Shown piece by piece: positions 1-11,069 of a stretch of 64,000 nt of DNA (position 1 is its first letter; every line of letters begins with the position of its first letter). The stretch is taken from positions 370,369 to 434,368 of the forward strand of contig MNCI01018064.1 of assembly GCA_015680685.1 (NCBI GenBank), given 5' to 3'. Made by a program: the position numbers and the translations under genes. Source of the stretch: Gnetum montanum. Lineage: Eukaryota; Streptophyta; Gnetopsida; Gnetales; Gnetaceae. Below the pieces are notes generated by a model that was not told the origin of the DNA, did not search any database, and saw nothing but the letters and a program-made list of their open reading frames with translations.

Positions 1-254
1 TGGAATGGATGGATGGATGATGTGGCCTCACTGTCCAAATAATCAATCCCTTATGACTTGACAACATAGAGAAAACCTCACCTCAATTGGTTACATGAGA
101 TCATTTTATTCACAAGAAAGATCACTAAAAAAGGAAAGGAAAACAAAATGTGGAAAAAGTTGAAAAATATTGGAAAAATTTGTATCAAGAAATAAGAAAA
201 TGATAAAAAATTATAAAACAAAAAGATGAAAAAAACACCTATTAACTCTAAATG
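1..254 (-). other. Post-gag spacer of element E
   Basis: No credible coding sequence. On the coding strand it is T-rich with repeated TTTTG/TTTTACA-like words. It also holds a stretch (about 8-31) nearly identical to 63605-63625 in element G and similar to 50258-50275 in F, showing that it belongs to the conserved non-coding region of this superfamily. Confidence 0.6.
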
Positions 255-2749
255 TTAGGATGGGATGTCTCCCCTACGACTAAGTGTTTGATCATGGTAA
301 GAATTAATAAGAGGATATGCAGGCTCCATGCATGTGTAAAAATGTGTTAACCTTTCATTTTTGGGCCACTGGGTATCTCTTGGTTTAGTGACAGCTGTGT
401 AGGCAAGTTGTTGTTCACACACTTGGTTGTTAAATGTATGGTGGATCAGAGTATGAGTTGTGTCAATGTTGAAAATGTCTATCCCATGACTACACCCTTG
501 ATCATGATTAGGCATGCATGGAGTCATTTACCTTTTTTCAATGCTAGATTCGTTGCTTTTGGTAGGTGTTAGAGTAACGATGGATGTTGGCCCTTATGTA
601 GGATCAGAGAACATTGTTGTGAAAGGGAAGGCATTCCATTGGATTAGCATTGTGTTGGTTTGGATGATGTAGTGGGTCCATGAGTGTTATGCTTATGGAT
701 GGGAGCCATCCTAAAGAAAGGACATTTCTAAGATTATGGTGGGGACCTACTAGCATATGTGCATTTGTAGTACAAGTGGCATTCTTTTGTTAAATTTGGG
801 GTGTTGAACCTTCTTGTGTTGTTGGTGGTGACATGTGATGGGATGTAGTATGAGAATATCGAGGATAGGATAGAGGGTAAGAGGTGTAAGGTGGTGATCC
901 TTCAAGAGATGTTACAGGTTGATAATACTCAAGAGAGTGGTAGTAACGATTGGAAGTAGAGGAAGTAGAACTAGTTTGGAAAACAAATTGTTGAACATAA
1001 TATTTGTATGGGTTCAGTTGACAATAAGGGTAAGGTTGGTTTGGTGATGGCCTCCTCCATGGCTATGGGTTTTGCCACTATGGTTGATGATAGTGTCGAG
1101 GCTAGTAAGGAGTCCCCATAGGATAGTATGATTGGTTGTAGGACTATTTATAATTACCTTGTGGAAAAGGTAAGTTTTTGGGCACATGCTATTGTACAAT
1201 ATTAGGATTTAATGAAAATTCCCAATACTCATGTAGATGCAACATGAATGGACAATAGCCCTCTGGATGGTCATATATGCAGAGGTCACATCTATTATCC
1301 TCATCCATGGTTAAGCCTATAGCCTCTTGTTCTTCAACCATTTTCCCTATTTTCCAAAAAGTGTTCTTAGCTATTTCTTGGTTCTTCTTCATCTGTTTAT
1401 TATGATCATATAATTGGTTTTTTTGTTACCTTCTCCTCTACAATTTCTATGAAAGTTGTAACTTTCTCATTTATCTACTTTGGCATCCTATCAAACTTTG
1501 CTTCAAGTTCGTCAATAGACTTCTATATCAACAAAGTTTTTTGTGGAATCACCTTATTGAGAGCTACCTCTTTCTTCATACCATAAACGTGGACCTTCTT
1601 CTTTTGAAGAGTTGGGTCCCAATGACATTTCTCAACATTCTCCCCTTGACATAGCTCTCCTTCTTTATTTTCCACATGCTCAATTAGCTCTTAAATATAA
1701 TGGATTTGTAGCTTGTATAATTAACCTTGAGCATACATCACAAGGGTCTCCCTTGTTTCATTACGAAGCTCATCTATGATGTCGAAAATTTTCTCTTCCT
1801 CAAAGAAACCATGGCCTGGGCATTTATTCAGTAGAAAATAATATCTATCTAAGGTCATATCCAAGGGTTCACATTATCCTTGGATCTATCTCCTCAGGTT
1901 AAACACCCTTGCATGGGCTTGGTATTTTTCATTGAAGAGTTTCAACATGGTGGACCACTGTTAGATTAAATTTGGTTTCAATGATCTATACCACACTTTG
2001 ACTTTACCGATTAGTGTCCTAGGAGAGAGCTTAAGCTTTTGCCACACACTTTCACTGTTGTATAAGCCACAAGCATCACGGAAGGCTTGTAAATGATGTT
2101 GTGGATTAGAATTATAGCCTCCCACAAATTTAGGGATATTATTCATATTGAGCTTTGGTAATCGACTTTTGCTATGATGCCTATGGGATATCTTAACTAC
2201 CTCTATGATCTACATCATGCTCTTAGTGGCCAACAAGGGTTCATTATCATCATGCATGTTGTCATGAAAATTTCTATTTCTATTTGTTTGATTATGATAC
2301 TTTTGTATAATGTTCATTTTTACATCTTTGATTTCTCCCATGGTTTTGATTCCTATGTTTATTTTCATTTTGACCCCAATGATGATCTTGGTCTCTATAC
2401 CTACATTCATCTTCATTAGAACTAGATGTTGAAGAGAAAGAGGAAGATGAGGAATTGGTAGAATCACCATGGCTCATATATTTCTCCCCATTGTCCCTTG
2501 ATTTATCTTTTTTAGGTTAGAGGAGGCATTAGGCCTTGAGGCCTCCCCTGGTCCAAGACTTACTTCATCTCCTCTAGGATTGTCTACATTAGGTGAATGT
2601 AGTCCTTAAGTGTCCTTAGGATGGTCTTGAACATATGAAACCCTTGCATGAGGTTGGTCACTCCAATTTTCTTCATCATATATCTCATTAGTTCTCTAAT
2701 GAATATTCTCACCATACAATGCATTATCACTTCCTTATGAAAGAGACAT
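255..2749 (-). pseudogene. gag: Element E gag, broken
   Basis: Gag is the structural protein that packages retrotransposon RNA. I start it at the ATG 2749-2747, the position matching the gag start of D and C. The capsid region (about 1720-2146) has the family pattern WQKLKLSPRTL and WYRSL. A Ser-rich linker lies near 2390-2470. The motif C-D-L-C-x3-H-P-x-G-x-C (about 1255-1300) is the intact form of a CX2CX3HX4C motif seen in all copies. The C-terminus (255-527) carries NNQVCEQ and DTQW, shared with C and D. Several in-frame stops and frame changes are present, so no full protein can be made. Confidence 0.75.
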
Positions 2750-2855
2750 TGTTTTTAGTTAACGATGTGTGTGATTTAATATTTTCTAAAGGATAAATCC
2801 TTAATGTGCTTACAACAATCATGTATAATATAACTAATCTAGATAACTAGCACCA

Positions 2856-2873
2856 TTCCTAGCAACGATGCTA
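2856..2873 (-). other. Primer-binding site of element E (tRNA-Asp)
   Basis: The minus strand reads TAGCATCGTTGCTAGGAA, two bases inside the LTR end. It matches the plant tRNA-Asp 3' end complement TGGCGCCGTTGCCGGGGA at most positions, the differences being mainly C/T and G/A transitions. Confidence 0.7.
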
Positions 2874-2874
2874 A

Positions 2875-3750
2875 TGATAAGCAGTGAGGTACCCCTACGC
2901 TCAACCATACGAATCATAAGCATTCATGCATGATCTGATCAAATTCTGTCGATGGGACTAGTTATGCATCTAGAATGTTATGCCTTGATCACAGTTTGCT
3001 ATCTTCCCACTTGGACTAGTGGTAGCTTTATCACGTATGGCTTAGTTCGAAGTGAGGCATATGATGATTGATGTTGTCTAGCCCTAAGCTTCTCCTAATG
3101 ATAATAAAAATATTAATTAATTAAGCTAATTAACAATGGAAAGTAAAGTCTAAACTAATCTCTGTGTGATGAGTATCCATTCCTAATCATCCATACATGC
3201 CTTGGATTTCATGTAACTACTGCTAGGATTACCAAGTGTACATCACTAAGTGTACTAAATAATGCACTACTTGGCTAGCAAGTAATTACACTTAAGCACT
3301 CATAATTAGTTGTAATCATTTTGCTTAATGACAGGAATAATAAAGAGTAATAAATGGAAACATTAAGTAAGGAAAATAATAAATAACTAAATTAAAAGTA
3401 ATAATAAATTTAAGTGGATACTATACTGATGAAAGTAATCTTAGTCTTTATTGTCAATCATGTAATGCATCCAAGTACGTCACACTCGAATAAGGATGTT
3501 GTACAACCACCTAACATCACACTATGAGCATGCACTGGAAAACAAAATTCTAACTACTCTAAAATCTATGAAAAAGCTAACTAAAATCTATATCCCAATC
3601 ATGCACCCAAGTGTGGTATTTATAAACTGGCACAAAAGGGGCAATATTGGATACTTGACATTAGAGGTTGTGCCTCAATATTGGATACCTAACATCATAG
3701 CCCCAATATCGGATATTTGATATTGAAGCCCTACAAAACATGACTCATCA
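2875..3750 (-). repeat. 5' LTR of element E
   Basis: 876 bp. On the minus strand it begins TGATGAGTCATG (from 3750) and ends CACTGCTTATCA (2875). U3 holds several degenerate palindromic units of the type CCAATATTG or CCGATATTGG (3640-3735), followed by a TATAAATA-type promoter word (3615-3622 on the complement). The U5 end from 2875 to 3120 is readily aligned with the C LTR end (14940-15168). Confidence 0.85.
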
Positions 3751-3832
3751 CCAATGACATAGCAACCTTATATGTGTATCACCAACCGAGTTACATACCA
3801 CTCAAATAACGTGGTCATTTCAATGATGTGGA

Positions 3833-4640
3833 TTGGATATCATTGGATCCATAATGCCTAAGTCTTCCACAGGACATAGCTTCATCATCACCACAACCAA
3901 ATACTTTACAAAGTGGGTTGAGGCTACTACCATAAGGAAGACTACTTCTAAGAAAGTTTGCAAATTCATCTTAGATAACATTGTAGCTCTTTTTGGCATA
4001 TCAATGAACATAGTTAAAGAAAATGGACCATAATTTAGTAGCCACAAAATGAAAGATTTTTTTCACAACCTAGGCATTAAGCATTCTTTCTCATCACCTT
4101 AACTTACTCAAAAAGATGCTTGATAATAGCAAATGCAAATGACATGAGTAGCTTGTCCATTCACTATGGGCATACAAAAAAACCTATCACATGGTAACTG
4201 ATATGATCCTATATAGTCTAGTTTATGGTTTTGAAGCTTTTTTACCTCTTGAATTTTAGGTGCATTCACTTTGAGTATCCTTGACTAACTTTATCAATGA
4301 TGATCAGAATAAAGGGTTCTAGACAATGGACTTGGACTCGATGGAGGGGCAATGTATGCAGGTTTTTGCTCACATTGAGCACTATTAAGAGAGGCAGAAG
4401 TAGAAACATCATCATAACTTAACCATGCACACAATCAAACAAGGTGATTTGGTCCTCAAAGTCATCCATGAACATGTGAAAAAATTCTCCACCAACTGGA
4501 AAGGATCCTTCCTTATCACCAAAGTGTATGGGAATAGTGCATTCAGAATAGCTGACATGGATGGGAATGAGATAGCCAAGTTGATTAATCATTCCTATCT
4601 AAATTCATACTACATGTAGCTAATAATCATCAACAAGTGC
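3833..4640 (+). pseudogene. pol: Ty3-type integrase fragment, unrelated lineage
   Basis: The 3833-4033 reading gives DIIGSIMPKSSTGHSF and YFTKWVEATT, the integrase core of a plant Ty3 element, but the second catalytic position reads VKENGP where VxDNGP is expected (Asp to Glu). The segment 4425-4619 gives GDLVLKVIHEHVKKFSTNWK and RIADMDGNEI, the integrase C-terminal domain. The two pieces are separated by stops and frame changes. Protease, RT and RNase H are absent on the left, where E's LTR begins, so E probably interrupted this older copy. The protein text differs clearly from the integrase of B and F. Confidence 0.7.
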
Positions 4641-6643
4641 ACCTACTTTTGATAGTCTGCTATGACCTTAGGGCCTTAAACTGGTACCATGGCCTACCAC
4701 AACCTTAAACTAGCAACTTTGATGACCTAGATAGCTTGATTCTCTTGTGACCTATATGCATTGTAGCACTATAATATGCAATGGTGTTTTTTATTCTTTG
4801 TCAATGCCTCTTAGGTCAATCCTCCAAACACCAACAAAAAGGGGCCATTAAAACACCACAAAAATTTGCATGTTATAGTCAATTTTCATCATGTATCTTT
4901 CACCCCATGAAACCCAAGGTAAAACTTCATTATAAATGTGAGAATTGTAACCCAAAATGGGCAATTTCACATACTTTATACTTTTGGGGCTAAAAAATGC
5001 CTCATGAGTGGTCAAAGCTTCATTCCCTAAGTGAAGAAAGTTACCTAGTGTTTCTATTTGGGCTTGGGTGGTCAAAATGCCTTTTTGAATGCCAAAAATG
5101 GTAATTTGATGGGTTTTGTATGGGGTATACATTTTTCTATACTGGAAAAAATTTAGGGAGGGTAAATCTCACCTACCTACAACATAGAGAGATGGGGGGT
5201 TTCCCCTCAGCTTAGAAAATTTTCCCCCCTAGGATGGAGACTGCATGCTCAGCTTGGAAACCTTCCCCCTTAGTATGGAACTTTTCCCCAATGTGGAGGC
5301 TCCACCCCCAATGTGGAAATTGCATCCCCCCAACGTGGAAGCCAGAATAGCCAAATTTCAACACTTCATGCACTTCAACAATCACCAGCCACTTTAACAA
5401 GTATGGTGGAAAGCTTATCTTGGAAGATTCATCTTCGACGTGGAAGGTGTGCCCCCATTACTATTTATAGTAAAAAAATGGCCATGGAGGAAAGGCACTT
5501 ACCATATATGGTAACCCTCCAATTTTGGGCATCCATCTCACCTAAATGAGGCAACAATTTGGTAGCCAATTTGTAGCCATTGTGTAGCCAAATCAAAGCC
5601 ATTTTGCAGCATCATTCATGGCCCAAGACCTATAAAAACCAACCTCAAACACCATAACTTTGAGACTATTGGCATACACAAAATTTTGTAAACAAAATTA
5701 TTCATGGTTCTACACTTGGGCATTCTCAAGCACAAGAGAGTTTTTACAAGTTTCAACACTTGTACTCTCTTGAACCCAGCATAGACACCCTATGACCTTG
5801 TGGCCTTGTAACCAACTTTGGGGTTTGTGAATTTTCAAGCTCCACATTGCACTCTTGGGATTCCCAACTCCCAGTGTAGGGCATTTGGATAGCTTATATT
5901 TTTTACACTTTTCAACCCCCATCATAGCCAAAGTACAAATATGATATTGTAGCACTAGAGGTTCAATAGCATCAAGAGTGATAGGACATTTAGATCATGG
6001 AGTTGATTGCATTGACTTCAACAAACCCTAAACCCCCATCCAAGTGAACCCCCTTGTTTCCCATTCAAGCACCATTTGTACACATTTCTCTAACTTATTC
6101 TTTATTTTTTCTCCTCACTAAAGGTTGAAGTTTTGGGTTTTGTGTGCAAGATATCTTTGTTTATTTTCTATTCATTATTCAAATTTGTTATCAATTTTTG
6201 CATTCCATTTCACTACATTATTTTGCAAATCCCCCAAGTCCCTAGATAATCTACTAGACCAACTAGGGTGCGTCAGATTCCATTTTTTGTGGAGGTCTTG
6301 GGGGTTCAAGGTTGAGGGGTGTTGTGCATTGAATCTGTTTATTTTCATTCCAGTGATTGACTTTTCTACTCACAACTTCTTTTAATTGGACCATGCAAAT
6401 CCTTGAGGTAAATGCAACATAAAATATCTAATATAGTGTAGTGATGGATATTTCACATGCTCATCTCTCTCTTCTTTCATTTCTCTTTTTTGATTCTCTT
6501 CTTCTAGTCCATTTTCGTGCAAACAAAAGTTTAGGTGTGATGTGTTACACTTTTGCCTACCAATGTAGGTTCTAATGCAATGTGGAATGGATTGATGTAA
6601 CTTCATGATGTATACCTATAAAACCATGCACATCATGTTAGAA
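4641..6643 (+). other. Non-coding 3' region or LTR of the older Ty3 fragment
   Basis: No credible gene. Following an integrase C-terminus this should be the 3' untranslated region and 3' LTR. Supporting signs are a promoter-like CTATAAAAACC (5632-5642) and a C-rich repeat block (5201-5346). I found no second LTR copy in the window and cannot fix LTR borders. Confidence 0.35.
5201..5346 (+). repeat. C-rich imperfect tandem repeat, about 21-bp unit
   Basis: About seven units of the form C(4-6), a few bases, then TGGAA or a variant and six more bases. Examples are CCCCCTTAGTATGGAACTTT and CCCCCAATGTGGAAATTGCA. The block lies upstream of a TATA-like sequence and may be a promoter array of an LTR (inference). 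Confidence 0.6.
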
Positions 6644-8225
6644 AAACATGGTGGAGTTATGAAGTTCAACATGCTATCCAAAATAAGAAAAAATGCTTTA
6701 AGAAATGGTAGTAAAGTGGTACCCAAGAAAACATGTTGACATACAAAATGAAAAAAAAAAGGATGCAACCATAGGAGTAGCCAAAGCCAAATATAAGAAC
6801 TTGGATAGCTTGACTTGATAGCATTCCTATAGAATCTTGGAAAGCATTGGGAGATATAAAAGTTTATTGAACAATGGAGAAATGTTTAACAATTAGACAA
6901 AAAGCATTGTTGTTGCCATCTAAAAAAATAAATGAGATGTACAAAATTGTACAAATTATCGAGAGATCAATCTAATGAGTAATATTATGAAGCTTTGGGA
7001 GAGAGTTATAGAGTAGTATCTCAAACTTGAATCAATTGTATCAAAAAATCAATTTGAATTTAGAAAAGAAAATGTACTATAGAGGTTCTTTTCTTCATGT
7101 GACAATTGATGAAAAAATTCTATAAACATAGAAAAATCTACATATGATCTTCATTGACTTGGAAAAAGCATATGATAGAGTGTTTAGAGATATTATTTGG
7201 TGGGCCTTGTAGAGGAAAAACATCATTAATAAATATATTAAAGTGATTCAAGACATGCATGAAGAAGCTATGACCAAAATTAGAATAACTTATGGAATAA
7301 TATCTGATATTTTAGTCATAGTTGATCTACATCAAGAGTATATGCTTAGCCTATACTTATTTGTCATCATTATGAATAAAATGACAAAGGAAATTCAAGA
7401 TGAAATCCTTGGTGAATGCTATTAGCAGATGATATTGTGTTGGTGGATACAACTCAAGAAAATATTACATCTAAAATAGAGAAATGAAGACATTAGAATC
7501 AAAAGGCTAAAAAATTAGTAGAAGTAAAGAAAAATATATGGAATAAAATTTTAATAATAGCATAAAAATGGTGAAATAAAAATGACAATTCAAAGCCAAA
7601 ATGTCCCTCACTACAAATAATTTTGCTACCTAGGATCAATCCTCCCATCACATGGTGAAATTGGTAAAGATATATGAAATAGAATAAAGAAGGATGGTCA
7701 AAATGGAGACATGTTAGTGGTATTCTATGTGATAAAAGAATACCAATAAAACTGAATAGGAAACTTTATAGGACAACAATCAGGCTTATATGATGTTGAA
7801 TGTTGTGCCATACAAAAGAGGCATGAATAACAAATTAGTGTGGTAGAAATGCGAATGCTTTGATAGATGTTGAATGTTACCAAAAGAGATAAACTATATA
7901 ATACAGACATTAGATGAAGACTTGGAGTGGTTTCTATTTCAAATAAGTTACAAAAATAGTGACTTAGTTAGTTTGGACATGTGCAAAGAAGATCAAACAA
8001 TGACCTTATAAAGAAAGGTTGCTACATCATTGTTCAAAGAAAGCCATCGAAAGGAAGACCAAAGAAAACATGGAATAAATCAATTGAAGATAATTTGAAG
8101 AACTTACAAATAAACAAAGCTATAGCTCTTCATACAAGTAAATGGTAAAAAAGAATGCATGTATTTGATCCAATTTTGTTGGGACAAGGCCAAGATGATG
8201 AAGATGATGAAGCCAAATAGTTTTT
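6644..8225 (+). mobile_element. RTE-type non-LTR retrotransposon, 5' truncated and decayed
   Basis: Conceptual reading of the plus strand gives the plant RTE reverse transcriptase signature MIFIDLEKAYDRV near 7143-7182, then ADDIVLVDTTQ (about 7425-7458; the ADD is the catalytic YADD-like box). Further on come C-terminal segments corresponding to the 'GRPKKTW' and 'LGQGQDDEDDEA' tail (8050-8218). The endonuclease half is missing; the first recognisable text is WWNYEVQ at 6650. Many stops and at least one frameshift inactivate it. No target duplication was identified. Confidence 0.75.
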
Positions 8226-9880
8226 GTTAGACACTACATGCCCTAGATGACTTGCTTTTAAGGTTACTCTCATTTTGTGTACTTAAATACAATAATTTTT
8301 CATTGTAAGCTTTTGAGAATCTAATACAACTATTTATTTACTAAAGATCATAGATCCCTCAATGACATGTTGTTTATAGAGTTAGTAGGATCCATAATAT
8401 TATTCATGTTGTCCCTTTAAAAATTTTTCTTTGAAGTTTTCTTTCTTGTCTTCATACTTCTTATCTTACTACTACTTTGATTCCATGTTGAGATTTTGAT
8501 ACTTTATAGGATTGCAAAAAGATAAATAAAATTAATTTATATTATATTGATATTAAAAATTCTTTAGCATGAGAAAATAAACTTTTCTATATCAAAATTT
8601 GATATTGTAAAATATTTCCTTTTTGGACTTTTTAATCATAACAATTATTTCTTTTGGAAAACTATACTTCTTTTTTATCTTTCTTGCACACTTACTAATA
8701 CTCTTTCTTGTACACTTATGATAATACTTTGGCTAGACCTTTCAAATTTATTGAGTCCATGACTCATTACTTTCCGTTGTAATTTTGTAAGTATTGGGGC
8801 ATAGTCTAAGTTTGAACTGTGACAAAATAGTTTATGAATTAAATTTTACATCATAAAATATGAATTATCATCTAACAATTCCTTATTGCTCCTCACTGCT
8901 CTACATCATTTAAGGGTTGGAAATATATAGATGACTATATAAATAGGTCAATCATACCATCAAAATAGTGTTAAAGATCATTATAGGAAATTAATTTTGT
9001 TTTGTTTTTCTTTTACCATATCGGTTTGGAGAGGCTTTATTGTAATTTTTCTTCTTCACTTTCTAATCATATAGCCTATCCTTTGCAATTATCCAGGCCC
9101 CAAAACCCATCCATTCATTCAAGTTGATTATCGCTGGAATCACTATCTTTCAAAAAGAGCATCATATTGAAATAGTCATGTCCATGGATTTGTTGCGATG
9201 GAGTTTGTGATATGAATCGTATCGTATCGGAGCGGATAAGTAATAAAATTTAAATAGCTGATTTTGCTGACACAGCAGAAACGCATATTCTAAACGCTAG
9301 TGGCAAGTGGCAACGTGCTAAGACAGATTTGAATCGATCAAAGGTTAGACCAGATCTTTTGATCAAGGAAGTTGGAATGGATCAAAATGGCACAAACATG
9401 CCTGCACGAAGAAGTTAGCTCCTCTGCCCACGTTTGGAATTTCACTATTTCAGTATTTTACCATTTTCTGACGAAGTCTGGTAGAATTGAGAATATGGGT
9501 AATGGGTAATTAGGAGAGTGAAGGTAGGTGTAAACTGTGCAGTAATGGACCCTAAAACATCACAATCAAACAGTATGTATTCCAAAGCCAAGAACACACA
9601 ATAAAGAGATTTTAAAGTGTTTAACAAGTCATTGTATGGAGCACTTTAATGTTTGTCAAGCTATGGCATAGTTTTCAATTATGGTTGGTTAAGCCCCACA
9701 AAGGAAAGAACAATTCCTTGGTCAACTATCCGAACTCCAGAAAACTCGGTACAAAGAAACACGGTTTGCTCTTCACTCGTCGAAGAAACAGTAAACTCCC
9801 ATGAACATAGGAATAGGAAACTATCTGGGGGAGTTCATACCGTAGCGTAGAGTTTCAAGCCGGAAGGCAAACGACCAACA
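8226..9880. other. AT-rich intergenic DNA upstream of the germin-like gene
   Basis: I see no coding sequence, repeat family or RNA gene here. The last few hundred bases (about 9200-9880) are less AT-rich and probably contain distal promoter sequence of the germin-like gene. Confidence 0.5.
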
Positions 9881-9881
9881 G

Positions 9882-9903
9882 CCAATGGTGGGCATCTATA
9901 AAA
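9882..9903 (+). promoter_or_regulatory. CCAAT box and TATA box of the germin-like gene
   Basis: CCAAT (9882-9886) is followed by TATAAAA (9897-9903), about 230 bp before the start codon. Transcription should start near 9930. The inferred 5' leader has no upstream ATG, so the ATG at 10134 would be the first met by a scanning ribosome. The CCAAT box sits unusually close to the TATA box, so it may be fortuitous. Confidence 0.6.
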
Positions 9904-10133
9904 TCGCCATTCAGTACTCGAAACTGCAATCAGCCAGTCCATCTCAAAGAGCAATAGCAAGCAACACTACCAGCAGTTGTTGGCTTGGCTCCCCACTTGA
10001 GTCCTTACTCCTCCTGACCTGGGAAGGCTACTAGCTTGCCTACTGTAAGCAAGAATATCTAAAAGGGAAAGATATCCCTTGAAGGAAATCTCTGGTGAAT
10101 CCTAAATTGGAAACCCTAGTGGCAGACGCAAGG

Positions 10134-10787
10134 ATGAGGACTAGTATTGCTATACTTTTAGTAGTGGCTGTTTCTGCAACAATCGTGAGAGCAGCGGATC
10201 CAGACCCGTTGCAGGACTTCTGCGTGGCGGACACGGCCAACGCCAACGCCATATTCCTCAACGGAGTGATATGCCGGAATCCGGCAACGGCAACCGCGGC
10301 TGACTTTAAAACGTCAGCCCTTGCCAGGCCGGGGATGCCCAGCGCTTTGTTTGGAAGTGTAGTAACTGCAACAACAACAGCAAATCTGGCAGGCAGCAAC
10401 ACGCAGGGCCTCACTCTCGCTCGTATCGACTTTGCCGTGGGTGGAGTGGTTCCACCTCACAGTCATCCGCGTGCTTCCGAGTTTGTGTTTCTCATGCAGG
10501 GCGGGCCTCTTCTTGTGGGATTCGTGGATACCACCAACAAATTATTTACCACTACGCTCAACACTGGTGATGTATTTGTTTTTCCCCGCGGCCTCACTCA
10601 CTTTCTGCAGAACCTGGGCAAGTCCACTGCATCCTCCATTTCTGGGCTGAATTCCCAGAATCCTGGTGCAGTGCTGCTGCCGCTGACTTTGTTCAACTCC
10701 ACCCCACCTATCTCTGACAGTGTTCTCATGAAGTCATTCAAGATCAACGCCCATGTTCTTGCCAAAATCCGCCATCAGCTCAGCTGA
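10134..10787 (+). CDS. Germin-like protein (secreted cupin), complete single exon
   Basis: 217 residues, the usual length for plant germin-like proteins, which are apoplastic manganese glycoproteins with oxalate oxidase or superoxide dismutase activity in some members. Residues 1-20 (MRTSIAILLVVAVSATIVRA) form a signal peptide. Cys30 and Cys47 are the conserved disulfide pair. Cupin box 1 reads PPHSHPRASEFVFLMQG with metal ligands His109, His111 and Glu116. Box 2 reads GDVFVFPRGLTHFLQN with His156. Ser110 replaces the more usual Thr. One N-glycosylation sequon, N188-S-T, is visible. An in-frame GTG at 10095 lies upstream, but the ATG at 10134 gives a proper signal peptide. The gene is intronless and clearly richer in GC than its surroundings. 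Family assignment is firm; substrate and enzymatic activity cannot be read from sequence. Confidence 0.95.
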   Translation: MRTSIAILLVVAVSATIVRAADPDPLQDFCVADTANANAIFLNGVICRNPATATAADFKTSALARPGMPSALFGSVVTATTTANLAGSNTQGLTLARIDFAVGGVVPPHSHPRASEFVFLMQGGPLLVGFVDTTNKLFTTTLNTGDVFVFPRGLTHFLQNLGKSTASSISGLNSQNPGAVLLPLTLFNSTPPISDSVLMKSFKINAHVLAKIRHQLS

Positions 10788-10897
10788 GGTGCTAATTAAT
10801 TTGATTGATCGCCACTCCCCTTATTTTGGTTGTGTCATTTGTTTTAGTCGTTCATCCGATAAAGCAAAAGAAATTGAATGATTGTCTCCTTTACTTG

Positions 10898-11069
10898 AAT
10901 AAAGGCGGCCCTCAGTGCACTGCCTATCCATATCCATGTAGCAGTAGCGCATCCCACTCACTGTTTGCCTGTGATCTCGAGATTCCTGTTGCCTTTTTGT
11001 CATTGTACTGTGTATCCTTCACCGTGGCCTTCTCCATGCTGCAGACGAACTAATTGCTCAAGCAATAAA
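10898..11069 (+). terminator. Poly(A) signals of the germin-like gene
   Basis: Two AATAAA hexamers lie downstream of the stop codon, at 10898-10903 and 11064-11069. The second is followed by a GT-rich stretch (TTGGTTGTGTGTTTTG), the usual downstream context, so I favour it as the main site, giving a 3' UTR of about 300 nt. Confidence 0.6.

Larger units (their letters stand above)
1..3750 (-). mobile_element. Element E: pol-less Ty3-type LTR retrotransposon, 3' end outside window
   Basis: Read on the minus strand the order is 5' LTR (2875-3750), tRNA-Asp primer site (2856-2873), decayed gag (255-2749), then an A-rich stretch (1-240; T-rich on the coding strand) that matches the post-pol spacer of elements B, F and G. 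No protease, reverse transcriptase or integrase lies between the gag end and that spacer, so the copy is non-autonomous and resembles C and D. The 3' LTR must lie left of base 1. The 5 bases outside the 5' LTR are CCAAT (3751-3755), the expected target duplication, but the partner is not visible. Confidence 0.8.

Noticed and set aside
2210-2477. Short Asn/His/Ser-rich minus-strand frames as separate small genes
   Set aside because: They are alternative frames of the gag linker of element E.
10095-10133. Upstream in-frame GTG as alternative start of the germin-like protein
   Set aside because: It would add 13 residues before the signal peptide, and plants rarely use GTG. The ATG at 10134 is the first ATG after the predicted transcription start.
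10040-10414. Minus-strand frame of 124 codons
   Set aside because: Antisense to the germin-like gene; open only because the gene is GC-rich. No family resemblance.
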